DNA of 64,000 nucleotides from Phytopseudomonas daroniae (GTDB taxonomy: Bacteria > Pseudomonadota > Gammaproteobacteria > Pseudomonadales > Pseudomonadaceae), in contig NZ_QJUI01000001.1 in NCBI RefSeq assembly GCF_004327285.1, positions 248,001 to 312,000 on the forward strand. Direction: 5' to 3'. Every line of letters begins with the position of its first letter. Position 1 is the stretch's first letter. The notes below the pieces were generated by a model. That model was given only the letters and a program-made list of their open reading frames with translations. It was not told the DNA's origin and made no database searches. A program made the translations under genes and the position numbers. Of the stretch, positions 43,423-52,723 are shown piece by piece.

Positions 43423-45105
43423 ATGCCAGACAAGCGTCGTACCGAGGGTCTGCCCCATTCGCCCCATGTGCTGAATGCACAGAATGCCGTGGTCGGCCTG
43501 CGCGGTCGCGACCTGCTCTCCACCGTGCGCACGCTTGCCTTGCAAGGCCTCAGGCAACCGGTGCACAGCGCACGTCACGTCCTGCAACTGGGCGGGCAGA
43601 TCGGGCGCATCCTGCTCGGCGACGACCTGCATAGCGTCAATCCCAAGGATGCGCGTTTCGCCGACCCGACCTGGCAGCACAACCCCTTCTACCGGCGCAG
43701 CCTGCAAGGCTACCTGGCCTGGCAGAAACAGCTGGATAGCTGGATCGATGAAAGCGATCTGAGCGCGGATGAGCGCAGTCGCGCACGCTTCATTTCCTCG
43801 CTGATCGGCGATGCCTTCTCACCGTCCAACAGCCTGCTCAATCCACTGGCGCTCAAGGAGCTGTTCAACACCGGTGGCGGTAGTGTGATCAAAGGCCTCG
43901 GCCATCTGTTCGATGACCTGCTGAACAACGACGGGCTGCCCAGCCAGGTCACCAGGCAAGCTTTCGAAATCGGCCGCAACATCGCCAGCACACCCGGCGC
44001 GGTGGTATATCGCAACGAAATGCTGGAGTTGATCCAGTATCGCCCCATGAGCGAAAAGCAGTACGCCAAGCCGCTGCTGATCGTGCCGCCGCAAATCAAC
44101 AAGTACTACGTATTCGACCTGAGCCCGGACAAGAGCTTCGTCCAGTACGCGCTGAAAAATGGCCTGCGCACATTCATCATCAGTTGGCGCAACCCGGATG
44201 TACGCCACCGCGACTGGGGATTGTCGAGTTACGCCGAAGCCATCGAGCAAGCCATGCAAGCCTGCCAAGCCATCAGCGGCAGCAAATCGGTCAACCTGCT
44301 CGGCGCCTGCGCAGGCGGCCTGAGCATCGCCGCGCTACAGGGCCACCTGCAGGCGAAAAAGCAGTTGCGCAAGGTTGGCTGCAGCACCTACCTGGTTAGT
44401 CTGCTGGACAGTCGGATCGATGGCCCCGCGATGCTTTTCGCCGATGAGCAGACCCTGGAGAATGCCAAGCGTCGCTCCTACCAGAAAGGCGTGCTGGACG
44501 GCCGGGAAATGGCCAGGATATTCGCCTGGATGCGCCCCAACGACCTGATATGGAATTACTGGGTCAACAATTACCTGCTGGGCAAACAGCCGCCAGCCTT
44601 CGACATTCTCTACTGGAACAACGACAGCACACGCCTGCCTGCGGCGTTTCACGGCGACCTGATCGACTTTTTCAAAGACAACCCGATGGTGCGCAGCGGT
44701 GGACTCGACGTCCGTGGAACCCCCATCGACCTGCGCAAGGTCACGGTCGACAGCTTCAGTGTCGCCGGCCGCAACGATCACATCACGCCCTGGGACGCGG
44801 TCTACCGCTCGGTACTGCTGCTCGGTGGTGAGCGCCAGTTCGTGCTTTCCAACGCAGGCCACATCCAGAGCATCCTCAACCCGCCAGGCAATCCCAAATC
44901 CAATTACCTGAAGAGCAACGAACTCAGTCTGGATCCACGCGCCTGGCACCATGACGCCGAACAGACCCAGGGCAGTTGGTGGCCACGGTGGCTGGAGTGG
45001 ATCCAGCAACGCTCCGGCGCTCAGCGCGACACCCAGATGCCCCTGGGCAACGCCGATTACCCACCGCTGGACGCCGCGCCCGGCACTTACGTACGGGTGC
45101 GCTGA
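43423..45105 (+). CDS. phaC2: Class II poly(3-hydroxyalkanoate) synthase 2
   Basis: A 560-residue paralogue of PhaC1 with the box GACAGG (nucleophile C296), and NDHITPWDAVYRS and AGHIQSILNPPGNPK carrying Asp and His. Identity to PhaC1 is high across the whole length. GGAG precedes the ATG. Only 5 bases separate its stop from phaD. Confidence 0.95.
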   Translation: MPDKRRTEGLPHSPHVLNAQNAVVGLRGRDLLSTVRTLALQGLRQPVHSARHVLQLGGQIGRILLGDDLHSVNPKDARFADPTWQHNPFYRRSLQGYLAWQKQLDSWIDESDLSADERSRARFISSLIGDAFSPSNSLLNPLALKELFNTGGGSVIKGLGHLFDDLLNNDGLPSQVTRQAFEIGRNIASTPGAVVYRNEMLELIQYRPMSEKQYAKPLLIVPPQINKYYVFDLSPDKSFVQYALKNGLRTFIISWRNPDVRHRDWGLSSYAEAIEQAMQACQAISGSKSVNLLGACAGGLSIAALQGHLQAKKQLRKVGCSTYLVSLLDSRIDGPAMLFADEQTLENAKRRSYQKGVLDGREMARIFAWMRPNDLIWNYWVNNYLLGKQPPAFDILYWNNDSTRLPAAFHGDLIDFFKDNPMVRSGGLDVRGTPIDLRKVTVDSFSVAGRNDHITPWDAVYRSVLLLGGERQFVLSNAGHIQSILNPPGNPKSNYLKSNELSLDPRAWHHDAEQTQGSWWPRWLEWIQQRSGAQRDTQMPLGNADYPPLDAAPGTYVRVR

Positions 45106-45110
45106 TCGGG

Positions 45111-45734
45111 ATGAAGACCCGCGAACGTATCCTGGAAACCACCCTGCTGCTGTTCAACGAGCGGGGCGAGCCGAACGTCTCGACGCTGGAAATCGCCAAC
45201 GAGCTGGGCATCAGCCCTGGCAACCTGTACTACCACTTTCATGGCAAGGAGCCGCTGATCCTGGAACTGTTCGAACAGTTCCAGGCGAGGCTCTCAACAC
45301 TGCTCGCACCTCCCGCCGAGGCCGATCTCGACGCCCAGGACTACTGGCTGTTTCTGCATCTGATTGCCGAGGGCATGTCGGCCTATCGCTTTCTCTTCCA
45401 GGATCTTTCCCACCTCAGCGGCCGCCTGCCCAAACTGGCCCACGGCATGCGCCTGTGGCTTGGCAAGCTCAGACGCACGCTCACCACCCTGCTGATGCGT
45501 CTCAAGCAGCAGAACGAGCTCGACAGCGATGACTACGCCCTGGAACAACTGGTAGAGCAGATCGTACTGACCCTGCTGTTCTCTCAGGATTACCAACGCA
45601 TCGTCGCCCAGCATGCCGACAGCAGGCTGGTGGTTTACCAGGTGATGATGCTGGTCGCGCCGCATCTACAGGACGGGGCCCGTCAAACCACCGAGTTATT
45701 GGCACGCAGCTATCTGAGAGATGCCTCGGCCTGA
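45111..45734 (+). CDS. phaD: TetR-like regulator of PHA genes
   Basis: A 207-residue TetR-family protein. The N-terminal helix-turn-helix is VSTLEIANELGISPGNLYYHFHGKEPLI (about residues 25-52); the ligand domain follows. PhaD binds acyl-CoA-type effectors and activates the pha promoters. The start at 45111 lies directly after phaC2. A strong bidirectional terminator follows. Confidence 0.93.
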   Translation: MKTRERILETTLLLFNERGEPNVSTLEIANELGISPGNLYYHFHGKEPLILELFEQFQARLSTLLAPPAEADLDAQDYWLFLHLIAEGMSAYRFLFQDLSHLSGRLPKLAHGMRLWLGKLRRTLTTLLMRLKQQNELDSDDYALEQLVEQIVLTLLFSQDYQRIVAQHADSRLVVYQVMMLVAPHLQDGARQTTELLARSYLRDASA

Positions 45735-45737
45735 AAT

Positions 45738-45768
45738 GAAAACGCCCGACACAGGGTCGGGCGTTTTC
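45738..45768. terminator. Bidirectional terminator between phaD and phaF
   Basis: GAAAACGCCCGAC and GTCGGGCGTTTTC form a perfect 13-bp stem with a 5-base loop and A/T tails on both sides, ending both the phaC1-D and the phaI-F transcripts. Confidence 0.92.
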
Positions 45769-45784
45769 GTCGCGCAGGACAGCC

Positions 45785-46666
45785 TTAGGACTGATTGCTC
45801 GAGGTTGGTGTTGCGGCGGCCGGCGGCGCTGCATTCGGCAGCGGAGTGCTGACAGGTGTTGCAGGCGTAGCCGGTGCGGCCTTGGTCGCCGCAGGTTTCT
45901 TCACCGCGGGTTTCGTCGCAGCGGGTTTGCTCACAGCCTTGGCGGCTGGTTTCGACGCCGCTTTCAGCGCTGGCTTGGCAGCAGGTTTGGCAGGGCTCTT
46001 GCTGGTCGCCGCGGGCTTGGCCGCTGCCGTTTTGCCTGCAGGGGCTTTCTTCGCCGCCGCGGGTTTGGCTGCTACCGCTTTGGCGGCAGGTTTGGCAGCC
46101 GGTTTTGCCGCAGGCTTGCTTGCAGCTTTGCTGGCGGCTGCAGGTTTAGCGGCAACCTTGGTCGCAGCGGGTTTGCTGGCAGCTTTGGCAGCGGTGCTTT
46201 TTGCAGCGGGCTTCGCAGCCGGCTTGGCAACCACCTTGGTGGAAACGCCCGTCAGGGCTTCAAGCTGCTTGGTCAGCAGATCGACCTTGTCGTTTAGCGA
46301 CTTGACCTCGTTGCGGCTCGGCACGCCCAAGCGCGAAATCGCGTTGTTCAGGCGCTTGTCGAATGCCTCTTCAAGCTCGCCCCACTTGCCAATCGCCTTG
46401 CCCTTGACCTCATCGACGCGGGACTTGGCGCCGCCGACCGTGGAATCAACCGACGACTTCACCGCATCGGTCTGCTTGTCCACGTTGCTCTTGGCCGTCT
46501 TCTCGGCCTTCTCGCCATCCTTGACCAGAGTGTCGAACAGCTTGGTGCCGTCCTTACTGACCTTGGAGTATGCGCCCAAGCCCGCCAACCAGATCTGTCG
46601 CGAGTACTTTTCAACCTCGCCGATCCACGAGCCGGTCTGTTTCTCGGATTTCTTTTTGACAGCCAT
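45785..46666 (-). CDS. phaF: Phasin PhaF with histone-like tail
   Basis: A 293-residue granule protein. Residues 1-140 are a phasin domain (WIGEVEKYSRQIWLAGLGAYSKVSKDGTKLF and a coiled-coil LNDKVDLLTKQLEALTG); the rest is a Lys/Ala/Pro-rich, AAKPAA-type repeat that binds DNA and links PHA granules to the nucleoid. The start at 46666 (MAVKKKSEK) is preceded by GGAGAG. phaI is immediately upstream (10 bp). Confidence 0.95.
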   Translation of the reverse strand: MAVKKKSEKQTGSWIGEVEKYSRQIWLAGLGAYSKVSKDGTKLFDTLVKDGEKAEKTAKSNVDKQTDAVKSSVDSTVGGAKSRVDEVKGKAIGKWGELEEAFDKRLNNAISRLGVPSRNEVKSLNDKVDLLTKQLEALTGVSTKVVAKPAAKPAAKSTAAKAASKPAATKVAAKPAAASKAASKPAAKPAAKPAAKAVAAKPAAAKKAPAGKTAAAKPAATSKSPAKPAAKPALKAASKPAAKAVSKPAATKPAVKKPAATKAAPATPATPVSTPLPNAAPPAAATPTSSNQS

Positions 46667-46676
46667 CCTGCTCTCC

Positions 46677-47105
46677 TTATTTGGTACGCGCGACATGCTC
46701 GAGCAACGCACTCAGCTCATCCAGCTTAGCAGACAGGGCTTCGATATCCTGTCGAGCGGGAACGCCGAGCCGGTTGAGGGCGCCTGCCACGCGAGAGTCG
46801 AAGGCCTGCTCGATCTTCTCGATGCGCGCGGCGACCTTATTCTTCACGACGGACACTCTGCTTTTGACTCCGTCGATTTGGCCATTGGCCGCCTCGACTT
46901 GTTCATTGACCTGCTTCTTGCCTCGCTGTTCCGCTTCTGCGCCGAGGCGGATCAGTTCTCGAAGGTAATCGAGGCCTTCCTGCCCCGCCTTGGCGTACAC
47001 CCCCAAGCCGGCCAACCACACCTTTCGGGCATAGGACGGCGCGTCGCTCACGACAACGAGTGTGGTATCGGCAAGCGTTTTCTTCCTGACGGTAGCGTTC
47101 GACAT
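46677..47105 (-). CDS. phaI: Phasin PhaI
   Basis: A 142-residue phasin homologous to the N-terminal domain of PhaF (YARKVWLAGLGVYAKAGQEGLDYLRELI; LGVPARQDIEALSAKLDELSALLE), without the Lys-rich tail. It coats PHA granules. It is first gene of the phaI-phaF operon. Confidence 0.94.
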   Translation of the reverse strand: MSNATVRKKTLADTTLVVVSDAPSYARKVWLAGLGVYAKAGQEGLDYLRELIRLGAEAEQRGKKQVNEQVEAANGQIDGVKSRVSVVKNKVAARIEKIEQAFDSRVAGALNRLGVPARQDIEALSAKLDELSALLEHVARTK

Positions 47106-47277
47106 GGTGCACCTCGCAGTTACATGGGAGATGGCCTGTGCAGCACAGGCTTGCAAAACACCCTAACGAGGAAAACTAGAATACACATACTAATCGGCGC
47201 GACCGTATGACACCCGGGTTGCCGCAAAGAAGAAGGGAACGGAGCAGTCGAATCGACACGAGCCTTGCACTCGCTGA
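47106..47277. other. phaI upstream region and junction to the algP block
   Basis: The gap up to algP holds the phaI promoter. No gene is present. In P. aeruginosa the phaI and algP blocks are far apart, so this gap is a synteny junction. Confidence 0.4.
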
Positions 47278-47281
47278 AGAC

Positions 47282-47318
47282 AGTCTGCGGGCACTCCATT
47301 CAGGAGTGTCCGCAGACT
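47282..47318 (-). terminator. Strong hairpin after algP
   Basis: AGTCTGCGGGCACTCC and GGAGTGTCCGCAGACT form a 16-bp stem (one G-T) with a 5-base loop, 15 bases past the algP stop. The following minus-strand bases GTCTTC are a poor U-tract, so efficiency is uncertain. Confidence 0.65.
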
Positions 47319-47332
47319 TCATGGCACCTGGA

Positions 47333-48571
47333 TCAGTTGGCGCTAGGCGGTGTCACACCATTGGTAGGACTAGCGGCAGGAGTCGGTGCCGCGGTCGGCT
47401 CATTGGCTGGCTTGCTCGCGACAGGGGATGCTGCGACGGCAGGCTTTTCGGCCGCAGCAGGTTTGCTGGCAGCAGGCTTCGGTGCAGCTTTAGGAGCTGA
47501 CTTGGCGGCAGTGGTAGTAGCCGGTTTAGTGGCTGCTGGCTTCGCGGCGGCTTTGGCAGCTGGCTTCGCGGCAGTGGGTTTTGCTGCAGCTTTAGCGGCT
47601 GGTTTGGCGGCAGCGGTAACAGTCGGTTTGGTGGCTGCCGGCTTCGCGGCGGCTTTGGCAGCTGGCTTGGCGGCAGCGGGTTTCGCTGTGGCTTTAGCGG
47701 CTGGTTTGGCGGCAGCGGTAGCAGCCGATTTGGCGGCTGCCGGCTTCGCGGCGGCTTTGGCGGCCGGCTTGGCGGCAGCGGGTTTCGCTACGGCTTTAGC
47801 GGCTGGTTTGGCGGCAGCGGTAGCAGCCGGTTTGGTGGCTGCTGGCTTCGCGGCGGCTTTGGCAGCTGGCTTGGTGGCAGCGGGTTTTGCTGCAGTTTTA
47901 GCGGCTGCTGGCTTCGCGGCGGCTTTGGCGGCCGGCTTGGCGGCAGCGGGTTTCGCTGTGGCTTTAGCGGCTGGTTTGGCGGCAGCGGTAGCAGCCGATT
48001 TGGCGGCTGCCGGCTTCGCGGCGGTTTTCGCGGCCGGTTTGGCGGCAGCGGATTTCGCAGCGGCTTTAGTGGCTGGTTTGGCGGCAGCGGCTTTGGCAAC
48101 TGACTTGGCAGCTGCAGGTCTCGCGACGGTTTTAGCGGCTGGTTTGGCGGCAGTCTTGCTGCGGCTGGACAGAACCTTGCCGGCAGCCTCGCGAACCTTA
48201 CCGACGCCCTGCGCCAGTTTCAGGCTCTCTTGCGCATCACGTTTGAGCTGAACGATGTACTGACGGGTTTCGCTCTGGCGAGCCTGCAGTGCATCCAGCA
48301 CACCTTCCAGTTCGTCGACAACGGACTTGGCCTTGGACTGCGCCTTGGCCTTGCCTGCAGCAGCCGCAGCTTGCAGTTTACCGCGTGCCTTGTGCAGTTT
48401 CTCCTGCGCACCACCGCGCTGTTTCTCCAGTTTGGCGAGCACTTTTTCGGCATCGACCAAGGCCTGCGAGCAAGCACTTTCGAGATGCTCGAGCAAACTT
48501 CCGGACAGTTGTTGAAGCAAATGCAAAGGAGTGGTGACCGATTTCTTTTTCACGTTTTTCGTGGCCGACAT
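47333..48571 (-). CDS. algP: Histone H1-like regulator AlgP
   Basis: A 412-residue DNA-binding protein (also called AlgR3). Residues 1-145 are helical (LHLLQQLSGSLLEHLESACSQALVDAEKVLAKLEKQ and a QSETRQYIVQLKRDAQESLKLAQ block); from about 146 on it is a long run of KPAA/AAKPAATK repeats of the eukaryotic H1 type. It contributes to alginate gene control in P. aeruginosa. The underlying DNA repeats (about 47440-48150) are prone to length change between strains. Confidence 0.93.
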   Translation of the reverse strand: MSATKNVKKKSVTTPLHLLQQLSGSLLEHLESACSQALVDAEKVLAKLEKQRGGAQEKLHKARGKLQAAAAAGKAKAQSKAKSVVDELEGVLDALQARQSETRQYIVQLKRDAQESLKLAQGVGKVREAAGKVLSSRSKTAAKPAAKTVARPAAAKSVAKAAAAKPATKAAAKSAAAKPAAKTAAKPAAAKSAATAAAKPAAKATAKPAAAKPAAKAAAKPAAAKTAAKPAATKPAAKAAAKPAATKPAATAAAKPAAKAVAKPAAAKPAAKAAAKPAAAKSAATAAAKPAAKATAKPAAAKPAAKAAAKPAATKPTVTAAAKPAAKAAAKPTAAKPAAKAAAKPAATKPATTTAAKSAPKAAPKPAASKPAAAEKPAVAASPVASKPANEPTAAPTPAASPTNGVTPPSAN

Positions 48572-48699
48572 GACGCGCCTCCTGGCGGATGAGTTGAAGC
48601 CATACTAGACGTGTGAATTTGCGCCCGCCAGAGGCGCTTTGCAAGCACATGCGTAACGTGCTCGTAACGCACATCTGCATACAGATGAGGGAGACAACA

Positions 48700-48721
48700 G
48701 CGCCGCGACAAGTCGCGGCGC
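48700..48721 (-). terminator. Hairpin between algQ and algP
   Basis: GCGCCGCGAC and a matching GTCGCGGCGC stem sit a few bases past the algQ stop on the minus strand; the downstream TGTTGTCTC is only moderately T-rich. It may limit read-through into algP. Confidence 0.6.
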
Positions 48722-48727
48722 CGAATG

Positions 48728-49189
48728 TCATACAGCGGCGGTGGTAGCCTGCTGCTTGTGGGCGGTGTGCAACACTTCGATCAGACAGTCTTCGAGCTCG
48801 AAACGCTCGTGCAGCATCTGACCAAGGCGCTTGAGTTCGGCACTGACTGCCTCGATGTCACCACAATCGCCTTCATCACAGCGATCATTGAACGTCAGTG
48901 CGGCTTCAGTGATCACTTCAAGGCGCGGATAGATCTGTTTGGCCAGCTCAAGACCGCGCTGGTCACCGAACGCTCGAGCCTCTTCGGTGAGCTGCTGGTA
49001 AACCTCGAAATGCCCGGCGGAAACGTAGTCGACGAGGATTTCGCAGAAACGCTGCATGACGGCCTTGTCGCTGACATCATCGATGGCTGCGTAGGCCTTG
49101 ATCAGTTCCGCGCGTTCCTGCAACCAGCGATCGATCAACAGGTGTACGCCGCCCCATCGCTCCTGTGCATTCTGGCAACTTTCGAGCAT
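48728..49189 (-). CDS. algQ: AlgQ (Rsd-like anti-sigma-70 factor)
   Basis: A 153-residue helical protein of the Rsd/AlgQ family, which binds the housekeeping sigma factor and favours alternative sigma factors; known to influence alginate and siderophore genes in P. aeruginosa. Typical blocks are [41 protein letters not shown] and [19 protein letters not shown]. It has its own promoter region upstream. Confidence 0.93.
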   Translation of the reverse strand: MLESCQNAQERWGGVHLLIDRWLQERAELIKAYAAIDDVSDKAVMQRFCEILVDYVSAGHFEVYQQLTEEARAFGDQRGLELAKQIYPRLEVITEAALTFNDRCDEGDCGDIEAVSAELKRLGQMLHERFELEDCLIEVLHTAHKQQATTAAV

Positions 49190-49516
49190 GGTGATCTTCC
49201 TCCCTTATCGGTATTTCCTATAGGCATTCGGGCAACGACTATCGTTCAGCAAATTGTCGCCACTGCGAATCGGAAGCTGGCTGACCGCCCTATCGGCAGT
49301 ATTCCTCTGCTGCCGTTTTGGTGTGAGCCCTGCTCGTGCACCGACAACGACGAAAGCATCACGCCTCGATCCCTGAACGCGCAGCCGAGTCTGGACACTA
49401 GCATGATTCGCATGGCAGTCCGACCACTCATTTCGACTCAGGTTATGCTCGACCACCCAAGCCTTCAAGACAGCTCGTCATAAACGCCGACCAGGGGCCG
49501 GCGCAGGGAAAAACGA
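49190..49516. other. Gap between algQ and hemY, no gene seen
   Basis: 327 bp without a supported gene. In P. aeruginosa a DsbB-like gene (dsbH) lies between algQ and hemY; no such gene fits here. Short overlapping frames are shadows. Confidence 0.5.
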
Positions 49517-50791
49517 CTAGCTGCCGACACCCGCGTACTGCGGATCAGCGGGCGGTACGGCGGGAACGCTGGCGACCTGACCGCTCAGGCGACGGTCGAG
49601 CAGACCAAGGCCTTCCTGAAACAAACGGTTACTGCGTTCTACCTCACCCAACTGCGCGAGCAGTCGTGCCAGCTCGGCACAGGTTTCCGGATGACGCTCG
49701 AACGTCAGGCTGCTCTCGAAGTACTCCCGGGCCTTGCCCCACAGCTGGTTTTGCAAGCTCAGCCGGCCCAGAGTCAGCAGCAGCCCAGCATCATCGGGAT
49801 GCTGTTTCAGCCAGCCCTCGGCAGCCTGCAGCTGCCTGGCCGGGTCGCGACCGTGCAGCAGACCATAAAGGCGCGCCAGGCGGCTGTCGTACTCGCGATT
49901 CAGCGCTTTGTTGAGCAGTTCCTCGGCACCGGGCTCGGCCCCCAGCATGCGCAGGCGATCGGCATACACGGCAAGCAGCTCGGGCTCACCGCGCAGGTTG
50001 GGAGACAGTCGCTCCCAGGCCTGCGCCAGAGAAGGCAGTGCGCTTTCATCGGCAGCGTTCAGGTCGATGTCCGTCAGATACTCGCGCCAGGCACGGCGCT
50101 CCAGCGCCATCAGCTCGGCGGGGCCCAGGGCTTTTTCCTTGCGCAGTACCGGCAGCAATTTCAACAGTGCATGCCAATCACCGCGCAGCACATACAACTG
50201 CTGCAATTGACGCAGAACCTGCGGGTTGCGTGGATGACGCTCATGCATCACCAGCAGGGTTTCCTGGGCCGTTTCGACTTGCCCACGCGCCAACTGCAGT
50301 TCGGCATGGGTCAAAGCGATGGCCAGCTCGGCGTTCGGCTGACGTTCCAGCGCCTCGGCCAGCAACGCATCGCTCTCTTCGTAGTGCTCAAGATTGTGGG
50401 CAGCGCGCGCGGCGCCGAGGTAGTGAATCAGTGGTCGTGGCTCGTTCCGTGCAATCCGGCTCAGGTGTGTCTGGGCCTTGGCCCAGCGACCCTCGATCAG
50501 CTCCTGAAAGCCATGCTCGGATGCACTGCGCACACGCCGTTCACGGTGCAGGCGCGACCATGGATTGACCAGCCCGAGCGAAGTCAGCAACGCGCGAACG
50601 ACCAGGCGCAACAGCCAGAGCGCCAGCCAGACCGCCACGATCAGCAGCACGAATGCCCACAGGGTCGATTCGTAGCGGAAACCCTGGTAGGCGAACAGCA
50701 CATAGCCCTTGTGCTCGGAGATGGCCAGGCCAAGCAGCGCCAGCCCACCGATCACCACCAGGGCGAGCAGCAGCAGGTAAACGCGCTTCAT
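49517..50791 (-). CDS. hemY: HemY, heme-biosynthesis-associated TPR membrane protein
   Basis: A 424-residue protein with two N-terminal membrane helices (LLLLALVVIGGLALLGLAIS and LWAFVLLIVAVWLALWLLRLV) followed by a HemY_N domain and tetratricopeptide repeats. It is encoded with hemX, hemD and hemC; the precise role is unclear but it is linked to protoheme metabolism. The start overlaps the hemX stop by four bases. Confidence 0.92.
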   Translation of the reverse strand: MKRVYLLLLALVVIGGLALLGLAISEHKGYVLFAYQGFRYESTLWAFVLLIVAVWLALWLLRLVVRALLTSLGLVNPWSRLHRERRVRSASEHGFQELIEGRWAKAQTHLSRIARNEPRPLIHYLGAARAAHNLEHYEESDALLAEALERQPNAELAIALTHAELQLARGQVETAQETLLVMHERHPRNPQVLRQLQQLYVLRGDWHALLKLLPVLRKEKALGPAELMALERRAWREYLTDIDLNAADESALPSLAQAWERLSPNLRGEPELLAVYADRLRMLGAEPGAEELLNKALNREYDSRLARLYGLLHGRDPARQLQAAEGWLKQHPDDAGLLLTLGRLSLQNQLWGKAREYFESSLTFERHPETCAELARLLAQLGEVERSNRLFQEGLGLLDRRLSGQVASVPAVPPADPQYAGVGS

Positions 50792-51933
50792 GGACGCCCC
50801 TCCTCGTTGCCGAGTGCCTCATCGCTCGGCGCATCCTTCAGACGTTCACGTGCCGAATGTTTGTGCTCGATGTAGGCCTGCACCGCATTGAGCGACTGGG
50901 TCAGCTCGGGCACCTCGATTTCGATGGGCTTGTCGACCAACTCGCCGACCCGCGTGCGCAGGGCACGGCTGTCCGGGTTGTCACGATTGAAGTTGGCGTC
51001 CAGCACCTCGCCAGCCTGTTGCAGCGCCTGACGATAGACCTGGGTCTCGCCATGCAGCGCCGCCCATTGCGCCTGCTCGAGCGCGAGGCTCAGGGCCAGG
51101 CGCACCTGGGTCAGACTCTGTCCGGCGAGCAGCGGGCGCACGTTCTGATCGGCATTGAAATCCAGGCGGAAATACTGCGACAGCGTCTGCAGGCCGTGGC
51201 TCCACCAGGTGCCTGGCTCGCTGTCTGCAGCCAGTTCGCCGAGCACACCACCATCGGCGACGAACTTGGGGTTCAGCGAGTTCAGTTGCGATGCCTGCTC
51301 GCGCAGGGCAGCCAGTTGCAGGAACAGCCCGGTACGATCCGGGTTGTCGGTCGAGCGCAGCGCCTCCAGGCTCTTGGCCAACTGCTCGCGGGCTGCGAAC
51401 GCCGCCGGGTCATCCTGGTCGCGGAGAATCTCGTCGGCCGCCTGCACCAGCGCGGTGGCGCTGTTGGTGTCCTGCAGCGCCGACAACCGCAGACTGGCCA
51501 GGCGCAGCAGGTGCTCGGCTTCGGCCAGGCGCCAGTCCTGACGGCTGGCGCCGAGCACGGTTTCCAGACGCTGGTTGAGCAATTGCTGGTCACCCTGCAA
51601 CTGGGCGACCAGACGGCGACGTTCTTCGAGCTCCTGCACCGTCGGCAGTTGTTCGAAACGCTCGCTCAGGCTGTTGGTACGTTGCGACAGCGCCTGAGTC
51701 TGGCTGCGTGCCTCTTCTAGCTGGCCTGACTGCTGCTGCGCTCCGGTCTCCAGGGTTCGCAGTTGCCAGACACTCCAGCCACCGACAGCGACGCCGATCG
51801 CACCGACCAACAGGGCCACCGCCGCCAGTGCAGAGCCCCGTGAGGCGGGCCTGGCTTCACCGGCAACCGGAGAAGATTCGAGGGCGGGTTGTACAGGCTG
51901 CTCCTGCTCTTTCGGGGTAGTCGCTTCGCTCAC
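50788..51933 (-). CDS. hemX: HemX, putative uroporphyrinogen-III C-methyltransferase-like membrane protein
   Basis: A 381-residue protein with one N-terminal membrane anchor (ALAAVALLVGAIGVAVGGWSVW, about 34-56) and a long coiled-coil, helical periplasmic part. It lacks the SAM-binding motifs of true methyltransferases, so the old enzymatic name is doubtful. GTG start at 51933, with AAGGA before it; it lies 16 bp after hemD. Confidence 0.9.
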   Translation of the reverse strand: MSEATTPKEQEQPVQPALESSPVAGEARPASRGSALAAVALLVGAIGVAVGGWSVWQLRTLETGAQQQSGQLEEARSQTQALSQRTNSLSERFEQLPTVQELEERRRLVAQLQGDQQLLNQRLETVLGASRQDWRLAEAEHLLRLASLRLSALQDTNSATALVQAADEILRDQDDPAAFAAREQLAKSLEALRSTDNPDRTGLFLQLAALREQASQLNSLNPKFVADGGVLGELAADSEPGTWWSHGLQTLSQYFRLDFNADQNVRPLLAGQSLTQVRLALSLALEQAQWAALHGETQVYRQALQQAGEVLDANFNRDNPDSRALRTRVGELVDKPIEIEVPELTQSLNAVQAYIEHKHSARERLKDAPSDEALGNEEGRP

Positions 51934-51949
51934 GTATCCATCCTTTGCT

Positions 51950-52723
51950 TCACAAGTCGGGCGAAGCCTGCGCACGCAAGGCCGCCAACAACGCCGCGGT
52001 ATCAGCACCACGACAATCCACAACATTCAGCGCACCCAGTTCGCGGGCCATGGTGGCAACTCGCGGACTCGGTACGAACAAGGGTAGTTGCGCCAGCCGT
52101 AACCAGTCATCCATCGCCAGCTGGCGCAGATGCATCAGGCCCTGCCCACTGCTGACCACCAGCCCATTCAGGCGTTCCACCTGTAATAGTCTCTGCAGGG
52201 TAGCGGCAGGGTAATCCGGCAGCACGCGACGATAGACTGGCAGAAAGTCGACCTCGACGCCCTGGCTCTGCAAGCGCTCGGCGAGCAATGTGCGGCCATC
52301 TTCGCCACGAATGATCAGCACCCGCGGAAACAGGGCTTCCTGCAGAGCCGCCTGCAGCTCGGGCAACGCCAGCAAGGCCTCGCTGTCGTCCCCGCCGCTC
52401 GGCCAGGATACCGGTAGCCCGTAATCAGCGAGAATCTGCCCGGTTCCTGCGCCAACGCTGAACCAGGGCTGATCGGAAAGGGGCTGCGGCCAGTAACGAT
52501 CGAGCAGGTCGAGGCCGAAACGGGCAGCCGGTTTGCTCACCACGATCACCGCCGTGTAGCGGTGCAGTTCACAGATGATTGCGCTTTGCTGCGGGGTTTC
52601 CGGCAGAGGTTCGATGCTCAACAGCGGCAGGCAGACGCCACGGATGCCGTCTTTGCCGAGGGCCGCGGCCAGCGCCTGGCATTCCTGCTCAGGACGTGTC
52701 AGCAGCAGGCGCCAGCCACTCAC
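51950..52723 (-). CDS. hemD: Uroporphyrinogen-III synthase
   Basis: A 257-residue HemD: begins [25 protein letters not shown], with [29 protein letters not shown] and [14 protein letters not shown] in the second half. It closes hydroxymethylbilane with inversion of ring D. The GTG start at 52723 overlaps the hemC stop; sequence upstream in this frame is out-of-frame hemC. Confidence 0.92.
   Translation of the reverse strand: MSGWRLLLTRPEQECQALAAALGKDGIRGVCLPLLSIEPLPETPQQSAIICELHRYTAVIVVSKPAARFGLDLLDRYWPQPLSDQPWFSVGAGTGQILADYGLPVSWPSGGDDSEALLALPELQAALQEALFPRVLIIRGEDGRTLLAERLQSQGVEVDFLPVYRRVLPDYPAATLQRLLQVERLNGLVVSSGQGLMHLRQLAMDDWLRLAQLPLFVPSPRVATMARELGALNVVDCRGADTAALLAALRAQASPDL

Noticed and set aside
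45795..48251. Long plus-strand frames made of Ala/Gly/Leu repeats opposite phaF and algP
   Set aside because: They are antisense readings of the Lys-Ala-Pro repeats; the repeats, not selection, keep these frames open.
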